Origin: AG41 sp036522815
GTDB lineage: Bacteria > Gemmatimonadota > Gemmatimonadetes > Gemmatimonadales > GWC2-71-9
Length of the DNA: 28,447 nucleotides
Assembly (NCBI GenBank): GCA_036522815.1
Contig: DATDFC010000181.1
Span: 1-28,447 of the forward strand
Direction of reading: 5' to 3'
The position numbers and the translations under genes are program-made. Below, one piece after another: positions 1 through 7,860 of the stretch; the first letter of the stretch is position 1; every line of letters starts with the position of its first letter. The notes below the pieces were generated by a model, which saw only the letters and a program-made list of their open reading frames with translations, ran no database searches and was not told the DNA's origin.

Positions 1-710
1 AGCGCCATCACCTCCGAGACCGCGTTCCCCCAGTCACCGCCCTGCGCGACATAGCGAGTGTAGCCGAGGCGCTGCATCAGCTCCGCCCACGCGCGCGCGA
101 TGCTGATGGGGTTCCAGGTCGCGTCGGTCGGCTTGCCGGAAAACCCGTAGCCCGGCAGCGACGGAATTACCACGTGGAAGGCGTCCGCGGCTGTCCCGCC
201 AAATGCCGTCGGATTGGTGAGCGGCTCGATGATCTTCAGCTGCTCGATGATCGAGCCGGGCCAGCCGTGCGTAACGATGACGGGCAGCGCGTTCGCGTGC
301 TTGGACTTCACGTGAACGAAGTGAATGTCGAGCCCGTTGATCTGGGTGGTGAACTGCGGCAGCGCGCTCAGTTTCGCTTCACACCGCTTCCAGTCGTATT
401 GACTGCCCCAGTATTTCGCGAGGTTCTGCATCGTGCGGAGTGGCACGCCGTCCTGTGAATCGGGCGCCAATTCCTTCTCGGGCCATTTCGTCGCGTTGAC
501 GCGCCGGCGCAGGTCGGCCAAGTCCGCATCCGCAGCCTTGAAACTGAACGGACGGATTTCGCTTCCAGCTCGGCTCTTCGGTTGTGCGACATCAGTCACC
601 GCTTGCGTCATGGCGTTGACCCTCCCCAGAAGTCCTAACGGGCCAGCGGCAACGGTTGCCGCTGCAACCCCGACAAAGCGCCGCCGATCGAAGTCGGGCG
701 ATTTTGGCAT
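1..710 (-). CDS. Epoxide hydrolase, EHN type, N-terminal part (cut by window edge)
   Basis: Alpha/beta-hydrolase that would open epoxides to diols. The visible 236 residues start at ATG 710 and run off the left edge. Residues 1-34 contain an RRRFVG motif followed by a hydrophobic stretch ending near VNA, which reads as a twin-arginine (Tat) export signal. Then come the EHN-type N-terminal domain (RPFSF..., DLRRRVNATKWPEKE), the HGWPGS oxyanion-hole motif with His at 148, SLPGYGFSGKP, and the nucleophile elbow QGGDWG with Asp226. The acid and base residues lie outside the window. It is closely similar to the epoxide hydrolase at 2448-3791, so the two are probably duplicates. A 20-bp motif shared with three other genes lies about 50 nt upstream. 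The family is clear; the substrate is unknown. Confidence 0.9.
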   Translation of the reverse strand, partial: MPKSPDFDRRRFVGVAAATVAAGPLGLLGRVNAMTQAVTDVAQPKSRAGSEIRPFSFKAADADLADLRRRVNATKWPEKELAPDSQDGVPLRTMQNLAKYWGSQYDWKRCEAKLSALPQFTTQINGLDIHFVHVKSKHANALPVIVTHGWPGSIIEQLKIIEPLTNPTAFGGTAADAFHVVIPSLPGYGFSGKPTDATWNPISIARAWAELMQRLGYTRYVAQGGDWGNAVSEVMA

Positions 711-758
711 ATCGATGGCCTCCTTCGCGAGGCAATCTGCGTGGAGCCTCGCAGCCAA

Positions 759-1652
759 CTATTGGACGTTGGTATCGGTCGCGGCATAGCCTCCGCCCCA
801 CCAGGCGGTAACGAGCGCCGCGTATTCATCCGCGCCGTCTTCCCAAGTGAAGTGCGCGGCGTCGATGAGGTCGAGCTTGCTCTTGGGCAACCGCTCATGG
901 AGAAACGCCGCGTTGACGGGCGGGACTACCGCATCGCGTTTGCCGGCGATGATCAGCACCGGTGTTTCGATAGACGGCAACAAATCGCGGAGCACAGGAA
1001 GTTCGGTCGGATACATGCGCACGTAACGCATCGACTCGGCGAAGCGCTCACCGGCGTAGGAAGACAGGTAGTCCTCCCGCGCGTTGTCGGTGGGGCGATA
1101 CCGCTCCAGCGTTCCCATGGCGATTTTCACGATCTCCCGCCCGTCGACCTTGCGGTAAGGCTCCAGGCCCGGCGCTGCGATCCATTCCTTCAGGGGCTCG
1201 CCAAGTTGCAGCGGAACGGCGGTTCCACCGGAGCCGATGACGAGACTGCGGAGCCGTCCCGGGTAAAGCGCGGCGGCAAAGAGGGAGGCCGCGGTCCCGA
1301 CGTCGGGGCCGACGACGTGGGGACTCTCCAGCTCGAAGGCGTCGGCGACCCGAACGAGGAAGTCGCCCATCGCGCGCGGAGACATCAGCGCGTCGCGGCG
1401 CTCGGATCGGCCGAATCCCGGCAAGTCGATCGCGACGAGATGCGTGCGTTCGGCGAGCCGCGACCAAAGCGCTTCGTAGGCGTAGACGCTCTCCGGCCAG
1501 GGGCTCAGCAGCAGGGCATGGTCATTCCTGATCTCGCTCTCGGCAAAGCGGATGGACAACCCGTCAATGGTGCGGAAATGCGGCTGGAGGGATGTGCCTA
1601 ACGAAGTGGTCACGGTGTTGCTCCTCATCGATTGGACCTTCGTGTCGGTCAT
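759..1652 (-). CDS. Alpha/beta-hydrolase with Asp nucleophile (dehalogenase/epoxide-hydrolase-like)
   Basis: A 297-residue soluble alpha/beta-hydrolase. The nucleophile elbow reads VVGPDVGTA with Asp117 in place of Ser, as in haloalkane dehalogenase and epoxide hydrolase relatives. The acid is Asp240 (AGKRDAVVPP) and the base is His267 (DAAHFTWEDG), so the triad is complete. The usual HGxP loop is replaced by LLSPWPES. Substrate cannot be assigned. The start used is ATG 1652. ATG 1628 has a better-spaced AAGG, and using it would leave the shared 20-bp motif (1631-1650) in the leader. The C-terminal codons ATDTNVQ-stop carry copy a of the same motif, so the two ends of the protein look alike for a DNA-level reason. 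It lies between the two epoxide hydrolases. Confidence 0.85.
   Translation of the reverse strand: MTDTKVQSMRSNTVTTSLGTSLQPHFRTIDGLSIRFAESEIRNDHALLLSPWPESVYAYEALWSRLAERTHLVAIDLPGFGRSERRDALMSPRAMGDFLVRVADAFELESPHVVGPDVGTAASLFAAALYPGRLRSLVIGSGGTAVPLQLGEPLKEWIAAPGLEPYRKVDGREIVKIAMGTLERYRPTDNAREDYLSSYAGERFAESMRYVRMYPTELPVLRDLLPSIETPVLIIAGKRDAVVPPVNAAFLHERLPKSKLDLIDAAHFTWEDGADEYAALVTAWWGGGYAATDTNVQ
761..780 (-). promoter_or_regulatory. Shared 20-bp motif, copy a (upstream of EH1)
   Basis: Read toward the gene, the site is GACCGATACCAACGTCCAAT. It lies 50 nt before the ATG at 710, inside the last codons of the preceding hydrolase. It matches copies at 1631-1650 (17/20), 3846-3865 (18/20) and 4077-4096 (16/20). 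The outer GACC and GTC form a loose dyad. Operator or activator site is inferred. Confidence 0.5.
1631..1650 (-). promoter_or_regulatory. Shared 20-bp motif, copy b (at alpha/beta-hydrolase start)
   Basis: Read toward the gene: GACCGACACGAAGGTCCAAT. It overlaps the ATG at 1652 and sits just upstream of the alternative ATG at 1628, where a bound protein would block initiation. This copy has the best dyad, GACC-N8-GGTC. Function is inferred from recurrence and position. Confidence 0.5.
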
Positions 1653-1710
1653 AAGCGACTCTCGCTTGCTCTCTTCTCCGCGAGCCAGGGCGCCCGTCAG
1701 GATCTGCTTC

Positions 1711-2415
1711 TCACCATGCCGCGCGCGTAGCAGGGCTCCGGGTCAAGACACGATTGAAGACCGCGACCCACACGATTCCGAGGACGGGCCAGACGATCCG
1801 CGAGTAGGCACCGTCCGGCGCCCAGAATCCGCCGCTCACCCACGTCGTGCCGCCCAGGACGCCGAGCACAACGAGGGCGACACACGCGCCGAACAGCCGG
1901 CTCGAGATCAGGCCGGCCCTCCAGAACCCGAATGACCCGGACATGACCAGCATCGCACGGGGGAAGGAGCTCAGGACGAGCAGCGCCCACGTGAGGTCGT
2001 TCAGTCCCGTGGCAAGCGTGGCGTTTCCGGAGCCGGCGATCGAGTACGCGAGTCCCGCGTTCACGGCGAGGAGCAGAAGGAAGAGCGCGCCAACGGCGGC
2101 GCTGGAGGCGATCGCCGCCCCGCCCCAACCGTCTTGCCCGGCATCAACCAGCACAGTCCGCAGCGTCGCCGCGAACCACATCAGGTTGAGGACATTCAGG
2201 CCGGAGACCACCGCCGCGATCAAGATCCGTGTGCGATGGCTGGCGTAGAACGCGACGACCGCGTCGGCTGGCGCACCCGCATGCGGCTGGGAACCGTAGA
2301 GCACCCAGGCGATGATGGCGAAGAGGACGATGCTGTTGCCGTTCATGCGCCACAGGCCTTCCCAGAACGCGCGGCCGTACTTGCCGGTGGGGATGGCTGC
2401 GGTGGATGCGCTCAT
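1711..2415 (-). CDS. Multi-pass membrane protein of unknown function
   Basis: A 234-residue protein with about six hydrophobic segments. Clear examples are around NSIVLFAIIAWVLYG, ILIAAVVSGLNVLNLMWF, AAVGALFLLLLAVNAG, LLVLSSFPRAMLVMSG, GACVALVVLGVLGG and IVWPVLGIVWVAVF. No catalytic motif is visible and I do not recognise a named family. The start at ATG 2415 follows a strong GAGGAGAT ribosome-binding site. A longer reading to 2529 would run into the epoxide hydrolase gene. It lies 32 bp downstream of that gene on the same strand, so the two probably share a transcript. No copy of the 20-bp motif lies directly in front of it, which fits second place in the operon. Confidence 0.8.
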   Translation of the reverse strand: MSASTAAIPTGKYGRAFWEGLWRMNGNSIVLFAIIAWVLYGSQPHAGAPADAVVAFYASHRTRILIAAVVSGLNVLNLMWFAATLRTVLVDAGQDGWGGAAIASSAAVGALFLLLLAVNAGLAYSIAGSGNATLATGLNDLTWALLVLSSFPRAMLVMSGSFGFWRAGLISSRLFGACVALVVLGVLGGTTWVSGGFWAPDGAYSRIVWPVLGIVWVAVFNRVLTRSPATRAAW

Positions 2416-2447
2416 GAGGATCTCCTCGTCGGTTGAAGTGGTGCCAA

Positions 2448-3791
2448 CTAACGCGATGCTCCCGCGGTCGAACGCAACGACTGGAACGCCGCGCGCATCT
2501 CGGCCGCGAACAGCTCCGGCTGCTCCCACGCCGCGAAGTGTCCGCCCTTATCCGTCTGGTGGAAATACATCAGGGTCGGATACGCACGCCGCGCCCAGGT
2601 TTCTGGCGGCAGGAAGGCATCTTCGCCAAACACCGTGATGGCCACGGGCAGCTTGATCTCGGTCGTCTTCCACGCGGCCGAGGAGGTCGCGCCGCGTCCC
2701 GCGTTTTCCCAATAGAGCCGGGCTGCTGAGGTCCCGCTGTTCGTCAGCCAGTACAGCGTGATGTCGTCGAGGACGTCGTCGAGCGACGGGGACTTGGTCG
2801 GATCGGCGCCGTAATTCCATTTCGCGAAGCCCGGATGCACCAGAATCCAGGCCGCCAGGGCGACCGGGGAATCCGTCATGCCATAGCCGACGGTCTGCGG
2901 CCGGGCGGCCATCATCGTGAAGTAGGCCAGGTTCCCGCCTTTGCCGAAGGTCCGCGAGCTTTCGAACACCTGGCGTTCCTGTTCGGAGAGTCCGTCGGGC
3001 GGCGGGCCGCCGCTCGCGAGCGCCATGCCGACCTCCGGCGGTACGACCGCCGGCAAGCTGATGTGGACGCCGAGCAGTCCCGGCGCGGCGGTGCGCGCCA
3101 TTTCGCTCGTCACGGGCGAGCCCCAGTCGCCACCTTGGGCCACGAAGCGGGTGTAGCCGAGACGCTGCATCAGCTCTGCCCACGCGCGGGCAATGTGGCT
3201 GGGGTCCCAACCGGTGCCCGTCGGCTTGCCGGAGAAGCCGTAGCCCGGCAACGATGGGATCACCACGTCGAATGCGTCGGCGGCACTTCCACCGTGCGCG
3301 GTCGGATCCGCGAGCGGACCAATGATTTTCAGCTGCTCGATCACCGAGCCGGGCCAGCCGTGCGTGACGATCAGCGGCAGCGCATTCGGATGACGCGAGC
3401 GTACGTGGATGAAGTGGATGTCCACGCCGTCGATCGTCGTGACGAACTGCGGCAACGCGTTGAGCTTTGCCTCCAGCTTGCGCCAGTCGTAACGCGTACC
3501 CCAGTACTGAACGAGCTCCTGCAGCCTGCTCAATTGAGCACCCTGCGACTGATCGGCGACAGTCTCCTTGTCGGGCCAGCGCGTCGCGGCAATGCGCCGG
3601 CGGAGGTCGAGAACGGCCGAGTCGGGAACGCTGATGCGAAACGGGCGGATGGCGTCCGCTGCGCTCGGTGCCCGGGTGTCGCCTTGGCTCAAGGTGCTGG
3701 TCATGGTCATCTCCTTCAGAGCAGGTCCGGCGGCACCGAGCACGACGAGGCCGAGGGCACCAGCCGCTGCGAGGAACGTGTGCGACGTCAT
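2448..3791 (-). CDS. Epoxide hydrolase, EHN type, exported
   Basis: A full-length (447 aa) alpha/beta-hydrolase of the microsomal-type epoxide hydrolase family. Residues 5-25 are a hydrophobic segment (FLAAAGALGLVVLGAAGPA), so export or membrane anchoring is likely. The EHN domain (IRPFRISVPDSAVLDLRRRI...) comes first. Then follow HGWPGS with His144, the nucleophile Asp222 in QGGDWGS, a probable proton-donor Tyr in LYWENAGRG, and the catalytic His418 in KGGHFAAWEQPE. The open frame extends to 4121, but that part crosses the promoter region. ATG 3791 has a well-spaced GGAG. It is a near-duplicate of the gene at 1-710 but with a different export signal. It is probably transcribed with the membrane protein at 1711-2415. 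Confidence 0.93.
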   Translation of the reverse strand: MTSHTFLAAAGALGLVVLGAAGPALKEMTMTSTLSQGDTRAPSAADAIRPFRISVPDSAVLDLRRRIAATRWPDKETVADQSQGAQLSRLQELVQYWGTRYDWRKLEAKLNALPQFVTTIDGVDIHFIHVRSRHPNALPLIVTHGWPGSVIEQLKIIGPLADPTAHGGSAADAFDVVIPSLPGYGFSGKPTGTGWDPSHIARAWAELMQRLGYTRFVAQGGDWGSPVTSEMARTAAPGLLGVHISLPAVVPPEVGMALASGGPPPDGLSEQERQVFESSRTFGKGGNLAYFTMMAARPQTVGYGMTDSPVALAAWILVHPGFAKWNYGADPTKSPSLDDVLDDITLYWLTNSGTSAARLYWENAGRGATSSAAWKTTEIKLPVAITVFGEDAFLPPETWARRAYPTLMYFHQTDKGGHFAAWEQPELFAAEMRAAFQSLRSTAGASR

Positions 3792-3845
3792 GGGACGCTC
3801 CGTGATCTCGGAGTGACCACGATATTCACCCGTACCGAGCGAATC

Positions 3846-3865
3846 GATTAGACGTTGGTATTGGT
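3846..3865 (-). promoter_or_regulatory. Shared 20-bp motif, copy c (upstream of EH2)
   Basis: Read toward the gene: GACCAATACCAACGTCTAAT. It lies 54 nt before ATG 3791, nearly the same distance as copy a from its epoxide hydrolase. Confidence 0.5.
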
Positions 3866-4076
3866 CGAACGACTGAGAGCCGTTACAGAGTCGATGCAAA
3901 AGCTTCGGTGGACATTCGACGGCAACGAGGGCCGCGCGCGCGGCTCCACGTCGCGCCGCCACGTCCAGACGGACCGCTAAACAGGGGTATGAGAACCTCA
4001 CATGCTCGCGCAAACACCGACGGAGGCATCTATCGGTGGATGTGACTGGTCGATACCTTGGCGACATCGCCGCCAC

Positions 4077-4096
4077 GACCGATACCAAGGTAGGAT
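4077..4096 (+). promoter_or_regulatory. Shared 20-bp motif, copy d (upstream of MEDS gene)
   Basis: Reads GACCGATACCAAGGTAGGAT, 41 nt before ATG 4138. The 3' end diverges from the other copies; the core GACCGATACCAASGT is kept. It contains the near-palindrome TACCAAGGTA. Confidence 0.5.
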
Positions 4097-4137
4097 CGAC
4101 GTGCGTTGCTGCGTGGCCCATCTATAGAGGAGACACC

Positions 4138-4962
4138 ATGGAGAAGACCGGGGCTCCCTGGGCGCGAGTGGTGGCGGACGCCGCCCCGCGCGACCACATC
4201 GTGCAGCTCTATCAGGACCAGGATTTTCTCAACCGCGCCGTCTGCCGGTTCGCCGGCGCCGCCCTCGCGAACGGCGAGGGCCTCATCCTGGTGCCGACGC
4301 TCACCCACTGGAATGCCATTCGCCCACGCCTCGAGGCGGAGGGCGTGGATGTGAAAGCGGCACGGGAACGCGGACAGCTGACGGTGGTGGACGCCGACGA
4401 ATTCCTGCCCCGCTTCATGCGGGACGTGATGCCGGATTCAGTGGTATTCCTCGGCCTCGCCGCCGACGTCATCGGACAGGCGCGTGGTAACGGGCAGTAC
4501 CCAAAGGTGCGTTGGTGGGGAGAAATGGTGAATGTCCTGTGGGAGCGCGGGGACGTTGCCGCCAGCATGAACCTCGAGGACTTGTTCGATCAGCTCGCTA
4601 AACAGCACGACATCGCGATCTTCTGCTCGTTCCTGATGGACAACTTCGACGGCGAAGTGCACGCGCATATGCTGCCCCGGCTCGGGACGAATCACTCCCA
4701 CCTTATTCCGGTGGAGGACTACGAGCGTCTGGAGCGCGCCGTCGCCGATGCGCTTCGGGAGACGGTCGGCCCGGACGAAGCCCGTTTACTCGAACATCGG
4801 CTGCTCTCCGACTATCGGCCGTCCTTCGAAATGCCGCGCGCCCAAGTGTTGCTGCTGGCGTTACGGCAGGTTCTTCCGGCGGCCGCTGATCCCGTGCTGC
4901 AACGGAGCCGCACGCTGTACACCCGTTCAAGCGCCACAGGGACGACGGGGGCCGCGGGATGA
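4138..4962 (+). CDS. MEDS (DcmR-like) sensory domain protein
   Basis: A 274-residue cytoplasmic protein. Residues about 18-175 match the MEDS domain, named for methanogen/methylotroph DcmR sensory proteins. Characteristic stretches are RDHIVQLYQDQDFLNRAV, GEGLILVPTLTHWNAIRPRL, VDADEFLPRFM, RWWGEMVNVLWERGD and AIFCSFLMDNF. The C-terminal 90 residues look helical and carry no DNA-binding motif, so it is probably an input protein for the kinase encoded next. ATG 4138 was chosen over an upstream in-frame ATG at 4036 because GAGGAGA lies just before it and the upstream stretch overlaps the motif region. Its stop overlaps the kinase start by 4 bp (ATGA), implying coupled translation. The ligand is unknown. 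Confidence 0.85.
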   Translation: MEKTGAPWARVVADAAPRDHIVQLYQDQDFLNRAVCRFAGAALANGEGLILVPTLTHWNAIRPRLEAEGVDVKAARERGQLTVVDADEFLPRFMRDVMPDSVVFLGLAADVIGQARGNGQYPKVRWWGEMVNVLWERGDVAASMNLEDLFDQLAKQHDIAIFCSFLMDNFDGEVHAHMLPRLGTNHSHLIPVEDYERLERAVADALRETVGPDEARLLEHRLLSDYRPSFEMPRAQVLLLALRQVLPAAADPVLQRSRTLYTRSSATGTTGAAG

Positions 4963-6605
4963 AGACCCTACGCGCTCCCCTTAGTAGCGGCTTAATCGAC
5001 GCGATCAATCAGGCCATTTACGAACGCGAATTCGCCAAGGCGATCCTCAACACCGTCGCCGATCCCCTCGTCGTATTGAGCGCTGACCTCCGCATTCAGT
5101 CGGGCAATCGCGCCTTCTACGACACGTTCGGTGTCTCGCGCGAGGAGACACAGGGAATTCCAGTTTATCAGATCAGGAACGGCGCCTTTGCACTTGCTCC
5201 GTTGCGTGGGCAGCTCGAAGACATACTTGCCAGCGGTCATGCGTTCCAGCCCGTTGAAATGGATCACGTGATCCCGGGAAAGGGCCAACGGACGTTGATT
5301 CTCGACGCCCGTCCGTTGTCTGTGCCGGCCCATTCCGAGCGACGGGTTCTCGTGACGTTGCAGGACATCACCGCCCGCAAGCAGGCGGAAGCGGCCAAAG
5401 ATCAGCGCTCGCAGGAGGATTTGCGGCGCAGCGAGGCATTTCTCGCCGAGGGTCAACGCCTCAGCGCAACCGGCAGCTTCTCTTGGAAAGTGGCGACTGA
5501 CGAAATCACGTGGTCAGAGCAGCTGTATCGCATCTACGAGTTTGAGATCGGCGTGCCGGTCACGCTCGAACTGATCCGCACTCGAGTGCATCCGGAAGAC
5601 GTCAGTCTTTTGGAGAAGATGAAAATGGTCGACCGGGCATGCGGCGGCTGCAACGACTTTGAGTGGCAGTACCGCTTAGTAATGCCTGACCACTCCATCA
5701 AGTATCTGCATGCAGTGGCTCATGCGATCCGGAACGGTGACGGTCAGCTGGAGTACATCGCGGTGATTCAGGACGTCACGGCTCGCCAAGTGTCGGAAGA
5801 GGCTCTCGCCAGGGCCAGATCGGAACTGGCAAGGGTTTCAAGAGTCACGAGCCTCGGAGTGCTTACGGCGTCGATCGCACATGAGGTCAACCAGCCGCTG
5901 TCGGGCATCATCACCAATGCAAGCACCTGCCTGCGGATGCTGGAAGGCGATTCTCCAAACGTCGAGGGTGCGCGCGAAACCGTACGACGAACGATTCGCG
6001 ATGCCAACCGTGCGTCTGAGGTGATCGCGCGGTTGCGCGCGCTCTTTGGCAATCGCGAAACCACAATCGAATCCGTGGACCTGAACGACGCTACGCGAGA
6101 AGTGATTGCGCTGTTGTTGGGCGAGCTTCAGAGAAACCAAGTGATCGTACGCTCGGAGCTTGCAGACGACCTCCCGCTGGTTACAGGTGATCGTGTCCAA
6201 CTGCAGCAGGTCATCCTGAATCTGCTCCGGAACGCCTCAGAAGCGATGAGCGACGTCGACGATCGCCCGAGGGAATTGGTAATCCGTACCGCACCGGACG
6301 AAGGCGACCGTGTGCGTCTCACAGTGCAAGACGCTGGAGTGGGCTTCGAGCAGCACGCCGTGGACAAGATCTTTGAGATGTTCTACACCACCAAGAGTGG
6401 TGGCATGGGGATCGGGCTCTCCGTCAGTCGCTCCATTATCGACCGGCATCACGGCCAGCTCTGGGCAGCAACGAATGATGGTCCGGGAGCCACGTTTGCT
6501 TTCTCTGTTCCTCGCGGGCCGGAGGGTGAGACGAGCACACGCGGTGCTGCCCCCATTCGGACGTCTGCGGTGAAGGTTGTGGAACCGGGCCTGAGGAATC
6601 CATGA
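4959..6605 (+). CDS. PAS-domain sensor histidine kinase
   Basis: A 548-residue histidine kinase with no obvious membrane segment. PAS domain 1 covers about residues 25-140, and a short coiled linker follows. PAS domain 2 (PAS_3-like, GSFSWKVATDEITWSEQLYR...HPED) covers about 150-275. The dimerisation domain carries the H-box SIAHEVNQPLSG with His308. The ATPase domain has the N-box LNLLRNASEAM, the G1 box VQDAGVGFE, FEMFYTTK and the G2 box GMGIGLSVSRSII. The H-box and the two-PAS layout resemble FixL/TodS-type kinases. It has 4-bp overlaps with the MEDS gene before and the response regulator after, so the three are one operon. The signal sensed by the PAS domains is unknown; no haem- or flavin-binding residue can be asserted. 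Confidence 0.93.
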   Translation: MKTLRAPLSSGLIDAINQAIYEREFAKAILNTVADPLVVLSADLRIQSGNRAFYDTFGVSREETQGIPVYQIRNGAFALAPLRGQLEDILASGHAFQPVEMDHVIPGKGQRTLILDARPLSVPAHSERRVLVTLQDITARKQAEAAKDQRSQEDLRRSEAFLAEGQRLSATGSFSWKVATDEITWSEQLYRIYEFEIGVPVTLELIRTRVHPEDVSLLEKMKMVDRACGGCNDFEWQYRLVMPDHSIKYLHAVAHAIRNGDGQLEYIAVIQDVTARQVSEEALARARSELARVSRVTSLGVLTASIAHEVNQPLSGIITNASTCLRMLEGDSPNVEGARETVRRTIRDANRASEVIARLRALFGNRETTIESVDLNDATREVIALLLGELQRNQVIVRSELADDLPLVTGDRVQLQQVILNLLRNASEAMSDVDDRPRELVIRTAPDEGDRVRLTVQDAGVGFEQHAVDKIFEMFYTTKSGGMGIGLSVSRSIIDRHHGQLWAATNDGPGATFAFSVPRGPEGETSTRGAAPIRTSAVKVVEPGLRNP

Positions 6606-6976
6606 TTGCTATGCGTTCACTCGTGTCCGTCGTCGATGACGACGAGTCCGTGCGCGAGTCACTCCCCGACTTGCTGCGGGAGTTGGGCTTTGCGGCTCGG
6701 GCGTTCTCGTCGGCGGAAGAGTTCCTGGCGTCGGACTCTGTCGGTCAGACCAATTGCCTCATCCTCGACGTCGCGATGCCTGGAATGTCCGGACCGGAGC
6801 TCCAGCAGGAGCTGACGCGTCGCCGGCAAGAGATCCCGATCGTCTTCATCACGGCTCACCGAGATGAGACCGTCCGGCCACGCCTGCTCGAGAGTGGTGC
6901 CGTGGACTGTCTATTCAAACCGTTCAGCGAGGCGGCGCTGCTTGAGGCGCTCAACGCCGCATTAGCACCGCGCTGA
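6602..6976 (+). CDS. Single-domain response regulator (REC)
   Basis: A 124-residue receiver domain alone. It has the acidic cluster VVDDDESVRESL, phosphoacceptor Asp56 in LILDVAMPGMSG, the conserved Thr in IVFITAH and the Lys in LFKPFSE. It has no output domain, so it works by protein contact or as a phosphate sink in a relay. ATG 6602 overlaps the kinase stop (ATGA). A second ATG at 6611 is equally placed for the domain. The sequence is FixJ-receiver-like and resembles the receiver of the next gene, so the two may compete for the same kinase. Confidence 0.9.
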   Translation: MIAMRSLVSVVDDDESVRESLPDLLRELGFAARAFSSAEEFLASDSVGQTNCLILDVAMPGMSGPELQQELTRRRQEIPIVFITAHRDETVRPRLLESGAVDCLFKPFSEAALLEALNAALAPR

Positions 6977-7060
6977 GCGCTCCGCGATGCCCCTGTCGCA
7001 ATCTGGAACAAACAGTAGTTTCCCCCGACACACCTCACGTCCTCACGTCCGGGGTTAGTT

Positions 7061-7693
7061 GTGCGGGACCCGATACCAGTCGTGTTTGTTGTCGACGATG
7101 ACGTATCTGTGCGCGAATCACTGGAACTGCTGATTCGCAGCGCCGGCTGGCAGCCGGAGACATTCAGGTCCGCGCAGGAATTCGTCGCCCTCCCACGAGT
7201 CCATGTTCCCAGCTGCCTCGTACTCGACGTTTCTCTTCCGGGCCTCAATGGTCTCGACCTGCAAGGACACATCGCCGTCCAACGGCCGGACCTGCCGATC
7301 ATCTTCATCACGGGCTATGGCGATGTACCCATGACGGTCCGAGCCATGAAGGCGGGGGCAGTCGAGTTCTTGACGAAGCCCTTCAGGGACGACGTACTGT
7401 TGAACGCCATCGGGCAAGCGATCGAGCGTAGCCGCGCGGCACTGGATCGCGAGGCAGAGATACGGGCAATCCGAGACTGTTACGCGTCCCTCACCCGTCG
7501 CGAACGCCAGGTCATGGACCTGGTGGTCTCCGGCCGGTTGAACAAGCAGGTCGGTGGCGAGCTCGGCATCAGCGTAATCACCGTAAAAGCGCACCGCGGC
7601 AAGGTGATGCAAAAGATGAAGGCCAACTCGCTCGCCGAGCTGGTGAAAATGTCGGCGCGGCTCCGCCCGACATCCGCGGCCAAGGCTGGCTAG
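7061..7693 (+). CDS. FixJ/NarL-type response regulator (REC-LuxR)
   Basis: A 210-residue two-domain regulator. The receiver covers residues 4-120 (VFVVDDDVSVRESLELL; Asp56 in LVLDVSLPG; FITGYGDVPMTVRAMKAGAVEFLTKPF). A LuxR-type helix-turn-helix covers about 145-205 (YASLTRRERQVMDLVVSGRLNKQVGGELGISVITVKAHR, given here in part). This is the FixJ/TodT/StyR arrangement and is the likely DNA-binding output of the upstream kinase. The start is GTG 7061; no ATG fits the family N-terminus. The 84-bp gap after the previous gene contains a short tandem TCACGTCC. It is a good candidate to bind the shared 20-bp motif, but that is an inference from co-location only. Confidence 0.9.
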   Translation: MRDPIPVVFVVDDDVSVRESLELLIRSAGWQPETFRSAQEFVALPRVHVPSCLVLDVSLPGLNGLDLQGHIAVQRPDLPIIFITGYGDVPMTVRAMKAGAVEFLTKPFRDDVLLNAIGQAIERSRAALDREAEIRAIRDCYASLTRRERQVMDLVVSGRLNKQVGGELGISVITVKAHRGKVMQKMKANSLAELVKMSARLRPTSAAKAG

Positions 7694-7792
7694 TTGGCCT
7701 CCCAGGACGAGCCTCGCGCAAACGAGGCGCTTCCGCAGCTAACGCCGGCGCAACTCGCACGCATCGAGCCGCTCGGGCGTCGCCGCGGCCAC
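7694..7792 (+). pseudogene. N-terminal fragment, probable cyclic-nucleotide-domain oxidoreductase
   Basis: Starting with TTG right after the previous stop, the frame encodes a short peptide containing ALPQLTPAQLARIEPLGRRR. This resembles the extreme N-terminus of cyclic-nucleotide-binding-domain proteins fused to thioredoxin-reductase-like flavoproteins. After about 33 codons the similarity ends and the frame continues as low-complexity sequence into the direct repeat at 7861. I read it as the stub of a gene cut when the repeat-bounded segment arrived. The family call rests on one short motif. Confidence 0.35.
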
Positions 7793-7860
7793 AGGGAGAT
7801 CGCGACAGGATGGGATCGGCCTGCTCCACCACGTCGAGCACGTCTACAACAGCGGAATCC

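Larger units (their letters stand above)
3792..4137. promoter_or_regulatory. Divergent promoter region, EH2 operon / sensor operon
   Basis: A 346-bp region between divergent starts, with no credible gene. It holds motif copies c (3846-3865, facing left) and d (4077-4096, facing right). A weaker CGATACC-N2-GG match lies at 4049-4068. The right-hand end carries GAGGAGA just before ATG 4138. I cannot place -35/-10 boxes with confidence. Confidence 0.55.

Noticed and set aside
741..1601. Long plus-strand open frame opposite the alpha/beta-hydrolase
   Set aside because: Arg/Gly/Ala-rich translation with no family features; the opposite strand encodes a hydrolase with a full triad.
2835..3851. 338-codon plus-strand open frame opposite the epoxide hydrolase
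   Set aside because: A shadow caused by high GC at third positions; the minus strand carries all epoxide-hydrolase motifs.
3792..4121. 110-codon upstream extension of the epoxide hydrolase
   Set aside because: It crosses the divergent promoter and the motif copies and lacks protein-like sequence; ATG 3791 has a good ribosome-binding site.
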